The notes beneath the pieces are model-generated. The model made no database searches, was not told the origin of the DNA, and worked only from the letters and a program-made list of their open reading frames with translations. A program made the translations under genes and the position numbers. This document shows positions 19,472-27,860 of a stretch of 64,000 nucleotides of DNA, piece after piece. Numbering within the stretch: the first letter of the stretch is position 1; each line of letters begins with the position of its first letter. Source of the DNA: Arthrobacter ipis (lineage in GTDB: Bacteria > Actinomycetota > Actinomycetes > Actinomycetales > Micrococcaceae); NCBI RefSeq assembly GCF_014694315.1, contig NZ_JAAOXD010000003.1, positions 462,919 through 526,918 on the forward strand, written 5' to 3'.

Positions 19472-20751
19472 GGCGCCGGCGTTCCGGTTGCCGTCGGTTC
19501 ACTTGCGGGCGATCCGCCGGCCGGCGCTTCGTTGGCGGGCGATTCGTTGATGTACGTGCGGGGCACGCGGGGGCTGATGCGGGTGACGATCTCGTAGTTG
19601 TTGGTGCCGGCGGCGCGGGCCCAGTCATCGGCCGTGGGGCCGCCGTCGGAGCCGTCACCGAAAAGGACGGCCTCTGCCCCGAGGACGCTGTGGCCGCCCC
19701 GGGAAACGTCCAGCGGGCCGAGGTCAATCACCATCTGGTCCATCGCGATCCGTCCCACCACGGGATAGGTGACGCCCTCCACACGGACCGGGCCGCCGGT
19801 GGCGACGCGGGGAACGCCGTCGGCATAGCCGAGCGGAATGAGCCCCAGCGTGCTCTCGCCGGAGGTGCGGTAGTTGAAGCCGTAGGAGACGCCCTGGCCG
19901 GAGTGCACGTCCTTGCAGTGGGACACGACGGTGCGCAGGGTCATCGCGGGGCGGAGGCCCAGTTCCTCGGAGGTTTGCCCCTCGAAGGGCGAGAGTCCGT
20001 AGATTCCCAGCCCCGCACGGACCAGGTCGAAGTGCGTGTCCGGCCGGGACAGCGTGGCGGGGGTGTTGGCCAGGTGGCGGACTTCGGGGTCCACGCCGGC
20101 GTCTTCGGCGATGGCCAGCACCTCGCGGAACGCGGCGAGCTGGTCATCGGTCTCCGGGCGCTCGGGCTCGTCGGCCACGGCAAGATGGGAGAAGATGCCC
20201 ACCACGCGCAGCAGCCCCTGGTCCTGGTACTCCACGGCTTCGCCCACCAGCCGGTCCCACGCCTCGATGGTGGCCCCGTTGCGGCCCAGCCCCGTGTCCA
20301 CCTTCAGGTGGACACGGGCCGGCCGTTCCTGTTCGCGGGCGGCAGCCACGATCTGTTCCAGCTCCCAGCCGGAGCACCCGATGTCGACGCCGGCGGCAAC
20401 CGCCGCACCGAAGTTGCTTTCCGGGGTATGCAGCCAGGCGAGCAGCGGGGCTTCGATGCCTGCCGCGCGCAGCGCCAGCGCTTCGGAGATGTGGGCGACA
20501 CCCAGCCAACTGGCGCCCGCCTCGAGGGCCGCGCGCGCCACCTGCACTGCGCCGTGGCCGTAGGCGTCGGCCTTGACGACTGCCATGACCTTGGCCGGTT
20601 CGGCGGCCGCGGCGAGCCGGCGGACGTTGTGCCGGATAGCCTCGAGGTCGATCACTGCGGAGCGTTCATGGGCCGTCCGGTTGAAACCATGGGAGGTCCC
20701 GGCCGCGCCCGTTACTGCCGGGCGGTCTCCTGTTGCTGCTGGATAAATCAC
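19468..20751 (-). CDS. alr: Alanine racemase
   Basis: Alr is a PLP enzyme that makes D-alanine for peptidoglycan. The catalytic lysine lies in MAVVKADAYGHGAV (about residue 60), and the C-terminal domain shows LGLIPLGYADGVPR and GRIAMDQMVIDLG. The open frame extends far upstream, but residues before 20751 resemble shifted translation of the preceding gene. The GTG at 20751 is the first start downstream of the kinase stop, giving 427 residues with about 28 residues before the conserved AVIDLEAIRHN. The ribosome-binding site is weak, so the start is provisional. It overlaps tsaE by four bases. Confidence 0.93.
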   Translation of the reverse strand: MIYPAATGDRPAVTGAAGTSHGFNRTAHERSAVIDLEAIRHNVRRLAAAAEPAKVMAVVKADAYGHGAVQVARAALEAGASWLGVAHISEALALRAAGIEAPLLAWLHTPESNFGAAVAAGVDIGCSGWELEQIVAAAREQERPARVHLKVDTGLGRNGATIEAWDRLVGEAVEYQDQGLLRVVGIFSHLAVADEPERPETDDQLAAFREVLAIAEDAGVDPEVRHLANTPATLSRPDTHFDLVRAGLGIYGLSPFEGQTSEELGLRPAMTLRTVVSHCKDVHSGQGVSYGFNYRTSGESTLGLIPLGYADGVPRVATGGPVRVEGVTYPVVGRIAMDQMVIDLGPLDVSRGGHSVLGAEAVLFGDGSDGGPTADDWARAAGTNNYEIVTRISPRVPRTYINESPANEAPAGGSPASEPTATGTPAP

Positions 20752-20815
20752 GCTATTGATTCTAGTGCTGGTGCTTCGGGCCGAATAATTGCCGGACCGG
20801 CAGCGTGCCGGGCGC

Positions 20816-21907
20816 TCAGGCGTCCGAGAGGTGCGCGATGGTGGCGGCCGCGCGCCTCTGCGCCTGAAGAGGAACATCCCGGACGATGTCGGCCAGGAAG
20901 GAGTAACGGCGCAGCCACTGGCTCCCGCGGCGTTCCGGCCGGGCGTTGGCGCGCTTCCACCAGTCGGCGATGTCGCCCCAGCCCGGCGCCGCGAGGGACC
21001 CGCCCACCTCCTGGACTGCAAGCGCGGCGCAGAGGTTGGCGAACCGCAGCCGGTCGCTGAGGGGCCACCCTGCCAGGCTGCCGACGATGAACGCGGCCCC
21101 AAAGCAGTCCCCGGCACCGGTGGGATCATAGGCGGCTACCGGCAGGGAGGGCACCCACTCCTCCTCGCCGGTTTCCGAATCCACGGCCACGGCCCCCTGC
21201 GCCCCCAGGGTCACCACCGCCACCGGCACCCGGTCCGCCAGGGAGTACAGCGCCGCCCAGGGATCGTCCTTGCCGGTGAAGGCCATGGCCTCGCGCTGGT
21301 TGGGCATGAAGGCATGGAAATACTGCAGGTTCGCAAGCCTGGCGTGGGCCCACTCGCCGGTGGGGTCCCAGCCGACGTCGCCGAACAGTTTCACTCCCTC
21401 TTCATGCGCCGCGAGCGCCCACGGCTCCAGTTCATGCCCGAGGTCCGCCACGGCAGCCAGCGCGCGGGGCGGATTCCCGATCAGCTCGGAGGAGGTCACC
21501 GGCGCCGGGTGCCCGTGCGTGACCATCGAGCGGTCGTGGTCCACGCTGAGGGATACGGTCACCGGCGAGTGCCAGCCGGGGATGCGGCGGGACAGGGACA
21601 GGTCCACGTGCTCCTGCCGGTCCAGGATTTTCCAGTTGTAGTCGCCATAGCCGTCGTCGCCGAAGGCCGCCGCCAGCCCGGTCCGCAAGCCAAGGCGCGC
21701 GGCTGCGATGGCCTGGTTGGCCACGCCACCGGGGCAACTGCCCATCCCTTCGCTCCAGATTTCCGTTCCGGGCTCGGGCGCGTGCGGCAGCCCGGTGAAG
21801 ATGATGTCCTGAAAAACGGTCCCGGCCAGCAGCAGGTCGAACTCGCCGGCCGCCTGGGTACGGACGGCCGAGAGCGGGTCGAAACGGCGTGCTGGATTCG
21901 CCTCCAT
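20816..21907 (-). CDS. PfkB family carbohydrate kinase
   Basis: The 363-residue protein is a ribokinase-like sugar kinase: GSCPGGVANQAIAAARLG near residue 60 is the substrate-binding GG motif, and DPTGAGDCFGAAF near 275 carries the anion hole and catalytic Asp (GAGD). The substrate cannot be assigned. The ATG at 21907 gives the expected N terminus 22 residues before LLLAGTVFQDI; the upstream start at 22021 would run into the divergent GH4 gene. It is the first gene of the leftward run leading through alr to tsaD, 64 bases before alr. Divergent from a GH4 glycosidase, it may phosphorylate the sugar released by it or a related one. Confidence 0.9.
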   Translation of the reverse strand: MEANPARRFDPLSAVRTQAAGEFDLLLAGTVFQDIIFTGLPHAPEPGTEIWSEGMGSCPGGVANQAIAAARLGLRTGLAAAFGDDGYGDYNWKILDRQEHVDLSLSRRIPGWHSPVTVSLSVDHDRSMVTHGHPAPVTSSELIGNPPRALAAVADLGHELEPWALAAHEEGVKLFGDVGWDPTGEWAHARLANLQYFHAFMPNQREAMAFTGKDDPWAALYSLADRVPVAVVTLGAQGAVAVDSETGEEEWVPSLPVAAYDPTGAGDCFGAAFIVGSLAGWPLSDRLRFANLCAALAVQEVGGSLAAPGWGDIADWWKRANARPERRGSQWLRRYSFLADIVRDVPLQAQRRAAATIAHLSDA

Positions 21908-22032
21908 GTTCGGCACATTACGCCGTGTACCTTGGCGTTGAAACCCCGCGATGTGGGGGTTGGGATGGGACTGCGCGGCTGCGTCCCCGCAGTTCAGGCC
22001 ATGTTGTCGGCTACTGCGCATAGACTCCTGCC

Positions 22033-23541
22033 ATGCAGCTCATGATCGCCGGCGGCGGCGGATTCCGGGTTCCCCTCGTTTACCGTGCCCTGTGTTCCGG
22101 GCCCTATTCGGGCCTGGTCAGCGAGGTGGTGCTGTTCGACGTCGACGGCGGCCGGCTCGCCGCCATCGAGGCTGTGCTTCGGTCCATGTCGCCGGACGTG
22201 AGGGTCGCTCCGGACGGAAGTTCCGCCGTCGGGCGTTCCTCCTGGCGTCCGCCCGCGGTGACGTCCACGACGTCCCTCCCCCGAGCCCTCAGCGGGACGG
22301 ACATTGTGTTCGCCGCCGTCCGCCCGGGCGGCACGGCCGGGCGTGTCGCCGACGAACGGGTGGCCCAGGACCTCGGGCTCCTGGGTCAGGAAACCACCGG
22401 CGCGGGCGGCATCTCCTACGCGCTGCGGTCCATCCCTGCCATGGTGGAGCTGGCGGCGAACATGCGGACGCACTGCCCGGACGCCTGGCTGATCAATTTC
22501 ACCAACCCGGCCGGGATGGTCACCGAGGCGCTGGTTCCCGTGCTGGGCCGGAAGGTGATCGGTATCTGCGATTCCGCCAGTGCCCTTGTCCACCGTGCCG
22601 CCCGGGCGGCCGGGGTACCGCTGCCGGCGGGAAGGCTCGACGGCGTGGGCTACTACGGGCTGAACCATCTTGGCTGGCTGTACCGGCTGGAGAGCGGCGG
22701 GCGGGATGTCCTTCCCAGCCTGCTGGCCGACGCGGATGCCCTCGCCGGCTTCGAGGAGGGCAGGCTGTTTCCGCAGCCATTCCTGCGCGAGCTGGGACTG
22801 CTGCCGAACGAGTACCTGGTCTACTACTACGAGGCAGCGCGCGTGGCGGCGGCCACGCGGGCGATGGCCGCGACCCGCGGTGAGTCGATCCACGGCCAGC
22901 AGGCTGAGCTGTACCCGCAGCTGACCACCGCCGGTGACGAAGCATTCGGCTTGTGGGAGGCCGCGAGGCGGTCCCGTGAGGAGGGGTATCTGGCCGAGGC
23001 CAGGGCCGGCGGCGAGGCGCGGAACCCCGAGGACCTTGCCGGCGGCGGTTACGAGCAGGTGGCGCTGGCGGTGATGCGGGCGCTGGCCGGGGGTCCCGGC
23101 GTCGGCCGGGCGGGGGATGATGCCACGGAGCTGATCCTCAACACGCCGAACTCCGCTGGGCAGTCCCTCGCCTTGGCGGGCGGCTCCCAGGCCGCTATTC
23201 CCGGGCTGCCGGCGGACGCCGTCGTCGAAGTTCCCTGCACGGTCACACCGGAGGGGGCAGTGCCCATTCCGCAGGCCCGGCCCGCCGAACCGCAACTCGG
23301 GCTTCTGCAGCAGGTCAAGAAAGTGGAGCTGCTCACTGTGCGTGCGGCTTCTGCCGGCGACCGGGATGCGGCGCTGGAAGCCTTCGCCGAACATCCATTG
23401 GTCGGCTCGGCGGCGCTGGCCAACGCGCTGCTCAGCGGCTACGAAGGCGCGTTTCCGGAGTTGCCCAGGTTGTGGCGGCGCGGACGGCGCGCATTGGGCG
23501 GCACCCCGCTGGGCGGCGGCAGGGCTCCTGTGCGGTTTTAA
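22033..23541 (+). CDS. GH4 family 6-phospho-glycosidase
   Basis: GH4 enzymes cleave (phospho)glycosides by an NAD+- and Mn2+-dependent redox mechanism. The 502-residue protein has the N-terminal nucleotide-binding MIAGGGGFRVPL, FTNPAGMVTEAL, the metal Cys in IGICDSASAL and the metal His in YYGLNHLGW, then the RGESIHGQQ block. The overall pattern fits the 6-phospho-beta-glucosidase branch. The ATG at 22033 is the only start close to the motif. It faces the PfkB-type kinase across about 125 bases and precedes mshA. Confidence 0.9.
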   Translation: MQLMIAGGGGFRVPLVYRALCSGPYSGLVSEVVLFDVDGGRLAAIEAVLRSMSPDVRVAPDGSSAVGRSSWRPPAVTSTTSLPRALSGTDIVFAAVRPGGTAGRVADERVAQDLGLLGQETTGAGGISYALRSIPAMVELAANMRTHCPDAWLINFTNPAGMVTEALVPVLGRKVIGICDSASALVHRAARAAGVPLPAGRLDGVGYYGLNHLGWLYRLESGGRDVLPSLLADADALAGFEEGRLFPQPFLRELGLLPNEYLVYYYEAARVAAATRAMAATRGESIHGQQAELYPQLTTAGDEAFGLWEAARRSREEGYLAEARAGGEARNPEDLAGGGYEQVALAVMRALAGGPGVGRAGDDATELILNTPNSAGQSLALAGGSQAAIPGLPADAVVEVPCTVTPEGAVPIPQARPAEPQLGLLQQVKKVELLTVRAASAGDRDAALEAFAEHPLVGSAALANALLSGYEGAFPELPRLWRRGRRALGGTPLGGGRAPVRF

Positions 23542-23604
23542 CAGGGCCGTGCCACATCCGCTGGCCGCCCTGGTTGGCGTGTGAAACACCACGTCTGGAG
23601 CACT

Positions 23605-23633
23605 TGAACCGCCACCGTTGCCGGGACGGTTCA
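23605..23633. promoter_or_regulatory. Inverted repeat upstream of mshA
   Basis: TGAACCG (23605-23611) and its complement CGGTTCA (23627-23633) separated by 15 G/C-rich bases, 54 bases upstream of the mshA start. It could be an operator or a leader hairpin; no regulator is indicated. Confidence 0.35.
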
Positions 23634-23686
23634 GGAGTAGTGTTTTATCCGATGCAGTTCCAGTAGTACGGCGAGGAGGGAGGCTC

Positions 23687-24964
23687 ATGTCCGTCATTAA
23701 GCGTGTGGCTCTCCTGTCGCTGCACACCTCCCCCATGGAACAGCCGGGTTCAGGGGACGCGGGCGGCATGAACGTCTACATCCGCGGCCTCGCCTCCGCC
23801 CTGGCCGAAACCGGCATCGAAGTGGAAATCTTCACCCGCTCCACCGCCGCCGGCCAGCCCGCCGTCGAACACCCCGACCCCGGCGTCTGCGTCCATAACG
23901 TCCTGGCCGGACCGCCCCGTAAACTCCCCAAAGAAGAACTTCCCGAACTGCTGCACAGCATGGTCGCCGAAATCGAACGCGTCCGCGCCCGGCAGCCCCA
24001 CGGCCGCTACGACCTCATTCACTCCCACTACTGGGTCTCCGGCATCGCCGGCATCGAACTCTCCGGCCTCTGGAACGTCCCGCTCGTGCACACCATGCAC
24101 ACCATGGCCAAAGTCAAGAACCTCCTCCTGAACTCCGGCGAACAACCCGAACCCCGCCGGCGCGAAGACGGCGAGAACCGCATCGTCGACGGCGCCACCC
24201 GCCTGATCGCCAACACCACCGCCGAAGCCGCCGAACTCGTCTCCCACTACGGCGCCGACTTCGACCACATCGACGTCGCACCCCCCGGCGTCGACCTCGC
24301 CGTCTTCACCCCCGCGTTCCGGACCCGGTCCCGGACCGAACACGGCATCGCACCCGGCACCTTCCACCTGCTCTTCGCCGGCCGTATCCAGCGGCTCAAA
24401 GGCCCGCAAATCCTGCTGAAGGCCGCCGCCCTGCTCCGCCAGCGCCGCCCCGACATCGACCTCAAGCTCACCATCCTTGGTGCGCTCAGCGGCGCCAAGG
24501 ATTTCAACCTTAAAACCCTGATCAGCGCCGCCGGACTGGACGACGCCGTCACCCACCATCCGCCGGTCGGCGCACCGGAACTGGCCTCCTGGTACCGGGC
24601 GGCCGACGTCGTCGTCATGCCCTCGTACAGCGAATCCTTCGGCCTCGTGGCGCTGGAAGCCCAGGCCTGCGGCACCCCTGTGGTCGCCACCCGCGTCGGC
24701 GGACTGGCCCGCGCGGTCAGCCACGGCCGCACCGGCCTTTTGGTGGACGGCCACCGGGCATCTGACTGGGCAGACGCCCTCGAAGCCCTCCACGACGACC
24801 CCGCCACCCGCCACCACATGGGCACCGCCGCCGCCATCCACGCAGCAAACTCCGGCTGGCAACGCACCGCCGCCATCACCCTCGACAGCTACCACGCCGC
24901 CGTCGACGAATATGCCTCCAGCCACCCCATGGCCGCCGTCTACGGGTCACGGCTCACCGGCTAA
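23687..24964 (+). CDS. mshA: D-inositol-3-phosphate glycosyltransferase MshA
   Basis: MshA transfers N-acetylglucosamine to inositol 3-phosphate, the first step of mycothiol synthesis. The 425-residue GT4 (GT-B fold) protein starts MSVIKRVALLSLHTSP and continues with PGSGDAGGMNVYIRGLA, the diagnostic MshA block; the C-terminal half has FAGRIQRLKGP and the EX7E region SYSESFGLVALEAQACGTPVV. The ATG at 23687 follows GGAGGGAGG, which fixes the start against an upstream frame extension to 23618. The gene is followed by fhs after 21 bases. Its codons are almost uniformly C-ending, even for this genome. Confidence 0.96.
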   Translation: MSVIKRVALLSLHTSPMEQPGSGDAGGMNVYIRGLASALAETGIEVEIFTRSTAAGQPAVEHPDPGVCVHNVLAGPPRKLPKEELPELLHSMVAEIERVRARQPHGRYDLIHSHYWVSGIAGIELSGLWNVPLVHTMHTMAKVKNLLLNSGEQPEPRRREDGENRIVDGATRLIANTTAEAAELVSHYGADFDHIDVAPPGVDLAVFTPAFRTRSRTEHGIAPGTFHLLFAGRIQRLKGPQILLKAAALLRQRRPDIDLKLTILGALSGAKDFNLKTLISAAGLDDAVTHHPPVGAPELASWYRAADVVVMPSYSESFGLVALEAQACGTPVVATRVGGLARAVSHGRTGLLVDGHRASDWADALEALHDDPATRHHMGTAAAIHAANSGWQRTAAITLDSYHAAVDEYASSHPMAAVYGSRLTG

Positions 24965-24985
24965 ACACCTTCGGAAAGGACGACG

Positions 24986-26698
24986 ATGTCTGACAGCACC
25001 CCCCTGAGCGATACCGGCCAGAGCAGCACCCCCCTGAGCGACCTGGACATTGCCCGCAGGGCAGTGCTCCGGCCGATCGAGGAGATCGCCGCTGCCGCCG
25101 GCATCGATGCCGAGGCAGTCGAGCTCTACGGCCGCTTCAAAGCGAAGATCGACCCCGCAAAGCTGTCAGCCCCGGCGCCGGCCGGAAAAGTGGTCTTGGT
25201 TTCCGCGATGTCGCCAACGCCCGCCGGAGAAGGAAAATCAACCACAACCGTGGGACTCGCGGATTCGCTTGCGCGGGCTGGCCACAAGGTGATGGTCGCG
25301 CTGCGTGAACCCTCGCTGGGCCCGATCCTCGGCATGAAAGGCGGGGCCACCGGCGGCGGGCTGTCCCAGGTACTGCCCATGGACGAGATCAACCTGCATT
25401 TCACCGGCGACTTCCATGCCGTGACATCCGCCAACAATGCCCTCATGGCTCTTGTGGACAACCACATCTACCAGGGCAATGAACTGAACATCGACCCGCG
25501 CCGGATGACGTTCAAGCGGGTACTGGACATGAATGACCGGTCCCTTCGCGAGGTGGTCATTGGTCTCGGCGGGCCTTCACAGGGTGTGCCCCGCCAGGAC
25601 GGCTTCGACATCACCGTCGCATCCGAAATCATGGCGGTCTTTTGCCTCGCCACCGACGTGGCCGATCTCCGGGACCGGCTGGGCCGCATCACCTTCGGCT
25701 ACACCTATGACCGGACGCCAGTCACCGTGGCGGACCTGGGCGTGCAGGGCGCGCTGACGCTGCTGCTGAAGGATGCGATCAAGCCGAACCTCGTCCAGAC
25801 GATCGCCGGCACCCCCGCACTGGTCCATGGTGGGCCGTTCGCGAACATTGCCCATGGCTGCAACTCGCTGATCGCCACGCAGACCGCCCGCCGGCTTGCC
25901 GACATCGTAGTGACGGAGGCGGGGTTTGGGGCCGACCTCGGCGCGGAAAAGTTCATGGACATCAAGGCGCGGATCGCTGATGTGGCGCCGGCGGCCGTCG
26001 TGGTGGTTGCGACCGTTCGCGCACTCAAGATGCAAGGCGGGGTTCGCAAGGACCGGCTGAAGGAGCCGAATGTCGAGGCCTTGGCCGCGGGCGTGGTGAA
26101 CCTGCGCCGGCATGTCCGGAATGTGGAGCGGTTCGGCGTGACGCCGGTGGTGGCGATCAACAAGTTCCCCGCCGATAGCCTGGAGGAGCTCAACTGGCTG
26201 CTCGGCTGGTGCGCCGGCGAGGGCATCCAGGCCGCGGTGGCTGACATCTGGGGAAAGGGCGGGGGCGGCGACGGCGGCGATGAGCTGGCTGCCAAGGTCG
26301 CCGCCGCGGTAAACGGGCCGTCCTCGTTCCGGCATCTCTACCCGCTGGACATGTCCGTGGAGGACAAGATCCGCACCATCGTCCAGGAAATCTACGGCGC
26401 CGACGGCGTGGACTTTTCGGTGCCTGCCCTGCGCCGGCTGGCGGACATCGAGAAGAACGGCTGGTCCGGGCTGCCGGTCTGCATGGCTAAGACGCAATAC
26501 TCATTCACGGACGACGCCTCGCGGCTGGGGGCGCCCAAGGGGTTCACCATCCACGTCCGCGACCTCATCCCCAAGACCGGCGCCGGCTTCATCGTTGCCC
26601 TGACCGGAGCGGTGATGACCATGCCAGGCCTTCCCGCCGTTCCCGCTGCCATGCGCATGGACGTGGACGACGACGGCAACCCGGTCGGCCTCTTCTAA
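24986..26698 (+). CDS. fhs: Formate-tetrahydrofolate ligase
   Basis: Fhs makes 10-formyltetrahydrofolate from formate, THF and ATP. The 570-residue protein shows the ATP-binding loop [38 protein letters not shown], the [13 protein letters not shown] block and the C-terminal [21 protein letters not shown]. Length fits the family (about 555). A short duplicated STPLSD motif ([19 protein letters not shown]) near the N terminus is a further small tandem duplication. It probably forms an operon with mshA; the GGAAAGGA ribosome-binding site lies in the intergenic gap. Confidence 0.96.
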   Translation: MSDSTPLSDTGQSSTPLSDLDIARRAVLRPIEEIAAAAGIDAEAVELYGRFKAKIDPAKLSAPAPAGKVVLVSAMSPTPAGEGKSTTTVGLADSLARAGHKVMVALREPSLGPILGMKGGATGGGLSQVLPMDEINLHFTGDFHAVTSANNALMALVDNHIYQGNELNIDPRRMTFKRVLDMNDRSLREVVIGLGGPSQGVPRQDGFDITVASEIMAVFCLATDVADLRDRLGRITFGYTYDRTPVTVADLGVQGALTLLLKDAIKPNLVQTIAGTPALVHGGPFANIAHGCNSLIATQTARRLADIVVTEAGFGADLGAEKFMDIKARIADVAPAAVVVVATVRALKMQGGVRKDRLKEPNVEALAAGVVNLRRHVRNVERFGVTPVVAINKFPADSLEELNWLLGWCAGEGIQAAVADIWGKGGGGDGGDELAAKVAAAVNGPSSFRHLYPLDMSVEDKIRTIVQEIYGADGVDFSVPALRRLADIEKNGWSGLPVCMAKTQYSFTDDASRLGAPKGFTIHVRDLIPKTGAGFIVALTGAVMTMPGLPAVPAAMRMDVDDDGNPVGLF

Positions 26699-26777
26699 AC
26701 CCTTCCTCACGTCCCGCCGCTTCAACCCCAACCCCTCCTCACCTTTCGCCGCCCCAACACCAACCCCTCCTCAGACG
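26698..26777. repeat. Degenerate repeat array, left copy (inverted relative to 27800-27854)
   Basis: Three imperfect units on this strand (about 26698-26725, 26726-26759, 26760-26777), each containing AACCCnTCCTCA followed by a CGCCGC word. Read on the minus strand, TGAGGAGGGGTT and GCGGCGAAAGGTGAGGA match the array on the other side of the DUF559 gene. It lies between fhs and the DUF559 gene and overlaps the latter's last codons. Confidence 0.8.
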
Positions 26778-27730
26778 TCATCTGCAAATCCCGACGCCTG
26801 AGGATGGTCCAGCAGGCTCCTTCGCATTCCACGCTTGATCTGGTGGATGGCCCCTGCGAAGCCGTCGGCCAAATCCTTCTTGCCAAACACAACAACGGTC
26901 CACCCGGCAGCCTCGAATGCCTTGTCACGCCGCCTATCGCTGAAGATTTGGGGCTTGAGAAGGTGGTGGTCGCCGTCGTACTGGATGGCCAGCCGCCGAT
27001 GCCTGTAGCCGAGATCGGCAGTCGGCCCGATGGTCTTGTCCTCTCGCAGTGGCACCTGCAACTGGGGTTCCGGAAGGCCTGCGTCCTCCATCGCCAGGCG
27101 GAGTAGCGACTCGGGCGCGGAATCCGCTCCGACGCGCATCCGCTCGATCGCGGCACGCGCCCGGACCACTCCCTGAAGATTCGGATGGCGGGCGACGAGG
27201 GACCGCAATCCCTCAAGCGTGTCGAACGGTTCGGTGCGGTCTTCGAATTCCGCTCTTGGAACGCAAATCAGTTCATCGCCCATGCAGACCAGTTCGCTCT
27301 CCGACAGCCGTCTCGCCATATCGAGCCAGGTGCGGGACCTGCTGCTGATATGGATGCCGTCGACGAATTCGCTCTCACCCTCCGATGCCAGCACGCTGTG
27401 ACCGATCACCCCTCTTCTCCGCACTTCAGGCAGGGAATGGGGTTTGCTCAGATGCAGCTCGGTCGAGTCCGCCAGCCACGGCGGGAGGATTTGGCTTCGG
27501 ATCCGAGCCGCTGTGACGTGCGAGATCCAGGCGCCGGGCGATGCCGCAGAAAGTGCCCGAGCCGCGGCCTCTAGCTCGAAGCTCCAGCCAGTCGGGCGGT
27601 ACAGCTCGCGACTTACATGCGCGACGTCAGACCGGCGCAGTCTGTTGGGTGGAACACCTGACGCTTTCGCGGATCCCAGCGTGAACGGGGCAGACACCAG
27701 GCTGACAGGAAGATCGGTTCGTGTTTGCAT
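26771..27730 (-). CDS. DUF559 domain protein (putative endonuclease, AbiEi-like N terminus)
   Basis: The C-terminal 100 residues form a DUF559/Vsr-like nuclease domain: the conserved block YRHRRLAIQYDGDHH (acidic catalytic residue after the YD) and the downstream FEAAGWTVVVFGKKDL fit that family. The N-terminal two thirds (RxxLxxGxW-less here, but SPGAWISHVTAARI and VASEGESEF present) resemble the AbiEi-like putative transcriptional regulators often fused to DUF559 in actinobacteria. The ATG at 27730 (MQTRTDLPVSL) is chosen; the frame extends to 27877 without supporting features. The gene is flanked by inverted copies of a degenerate repeat and by an IS30 element, so it belongs to an accessory patch. 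Confidence 0.75.
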   Translation of the reverse strand: MQTRTDLPVSLVSAPFTLGSAKASGVPPNRLRRSDVAHVSRELYRPTGWSFELEAAARALSAASPGAWISHVTAARIRSQILPPWLADSTELHLSKPHSLPEVRRRGVIGHSVLASEGESEFVDGIHISSRSRTWLDMARRLSESELVCMGDELICVPRAEFEDRTEPFDTLEGLRSLVARHPNLQGVVRARAAIERMRVGADSAPESLLRLAMEDAGLPEPQLQVPLREDKTIGPTADLGYRHRRLAIQYDGDHHLLKPQIFSDRRRDKAFEAAGWTVVVFGKKDLADGFAGAIHQIKRGMRRSLLDHPQASGFADDV

Positions 27731-27799
27731 ACGGCATTGTTGCGCGAAACCGCCCCGCCCCGCAGAAGTTATCCACAGGCAGGAGTATGCGCTCACCAC

Positions 27800-27854
27800 A
27801 CCTGAGGAAGGGTTCGGCGTGAAGCGGCGAAAGGTGAGGAAGGGTTCCGGGGCG
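27800..27854. repeat. Degenerate repeat array, right copy
   Basis: Contains CTGAGGAAGGGTT, GAAGCGGCGAAAGGTGAGGA and AGGGTTCCGGGGCGG. About 40 of 47 bases correspond to the minus strand of 26698-26777, so the two arrays form long imperfect inverted repeats around the DUF559 gene. The IS30 element begins within about ten bases of its end. Confidence 0.8.
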
Positions 27855-27860
27855 GATTCC

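Noticed and set aside
27769..27777. Perfect DnaA box TTATCCACA
   Set aside because: Single copy with no cluster, no AT-rich unwinding region and no dnaA or dnaN genes nearby, so it is not evidence of an origin.
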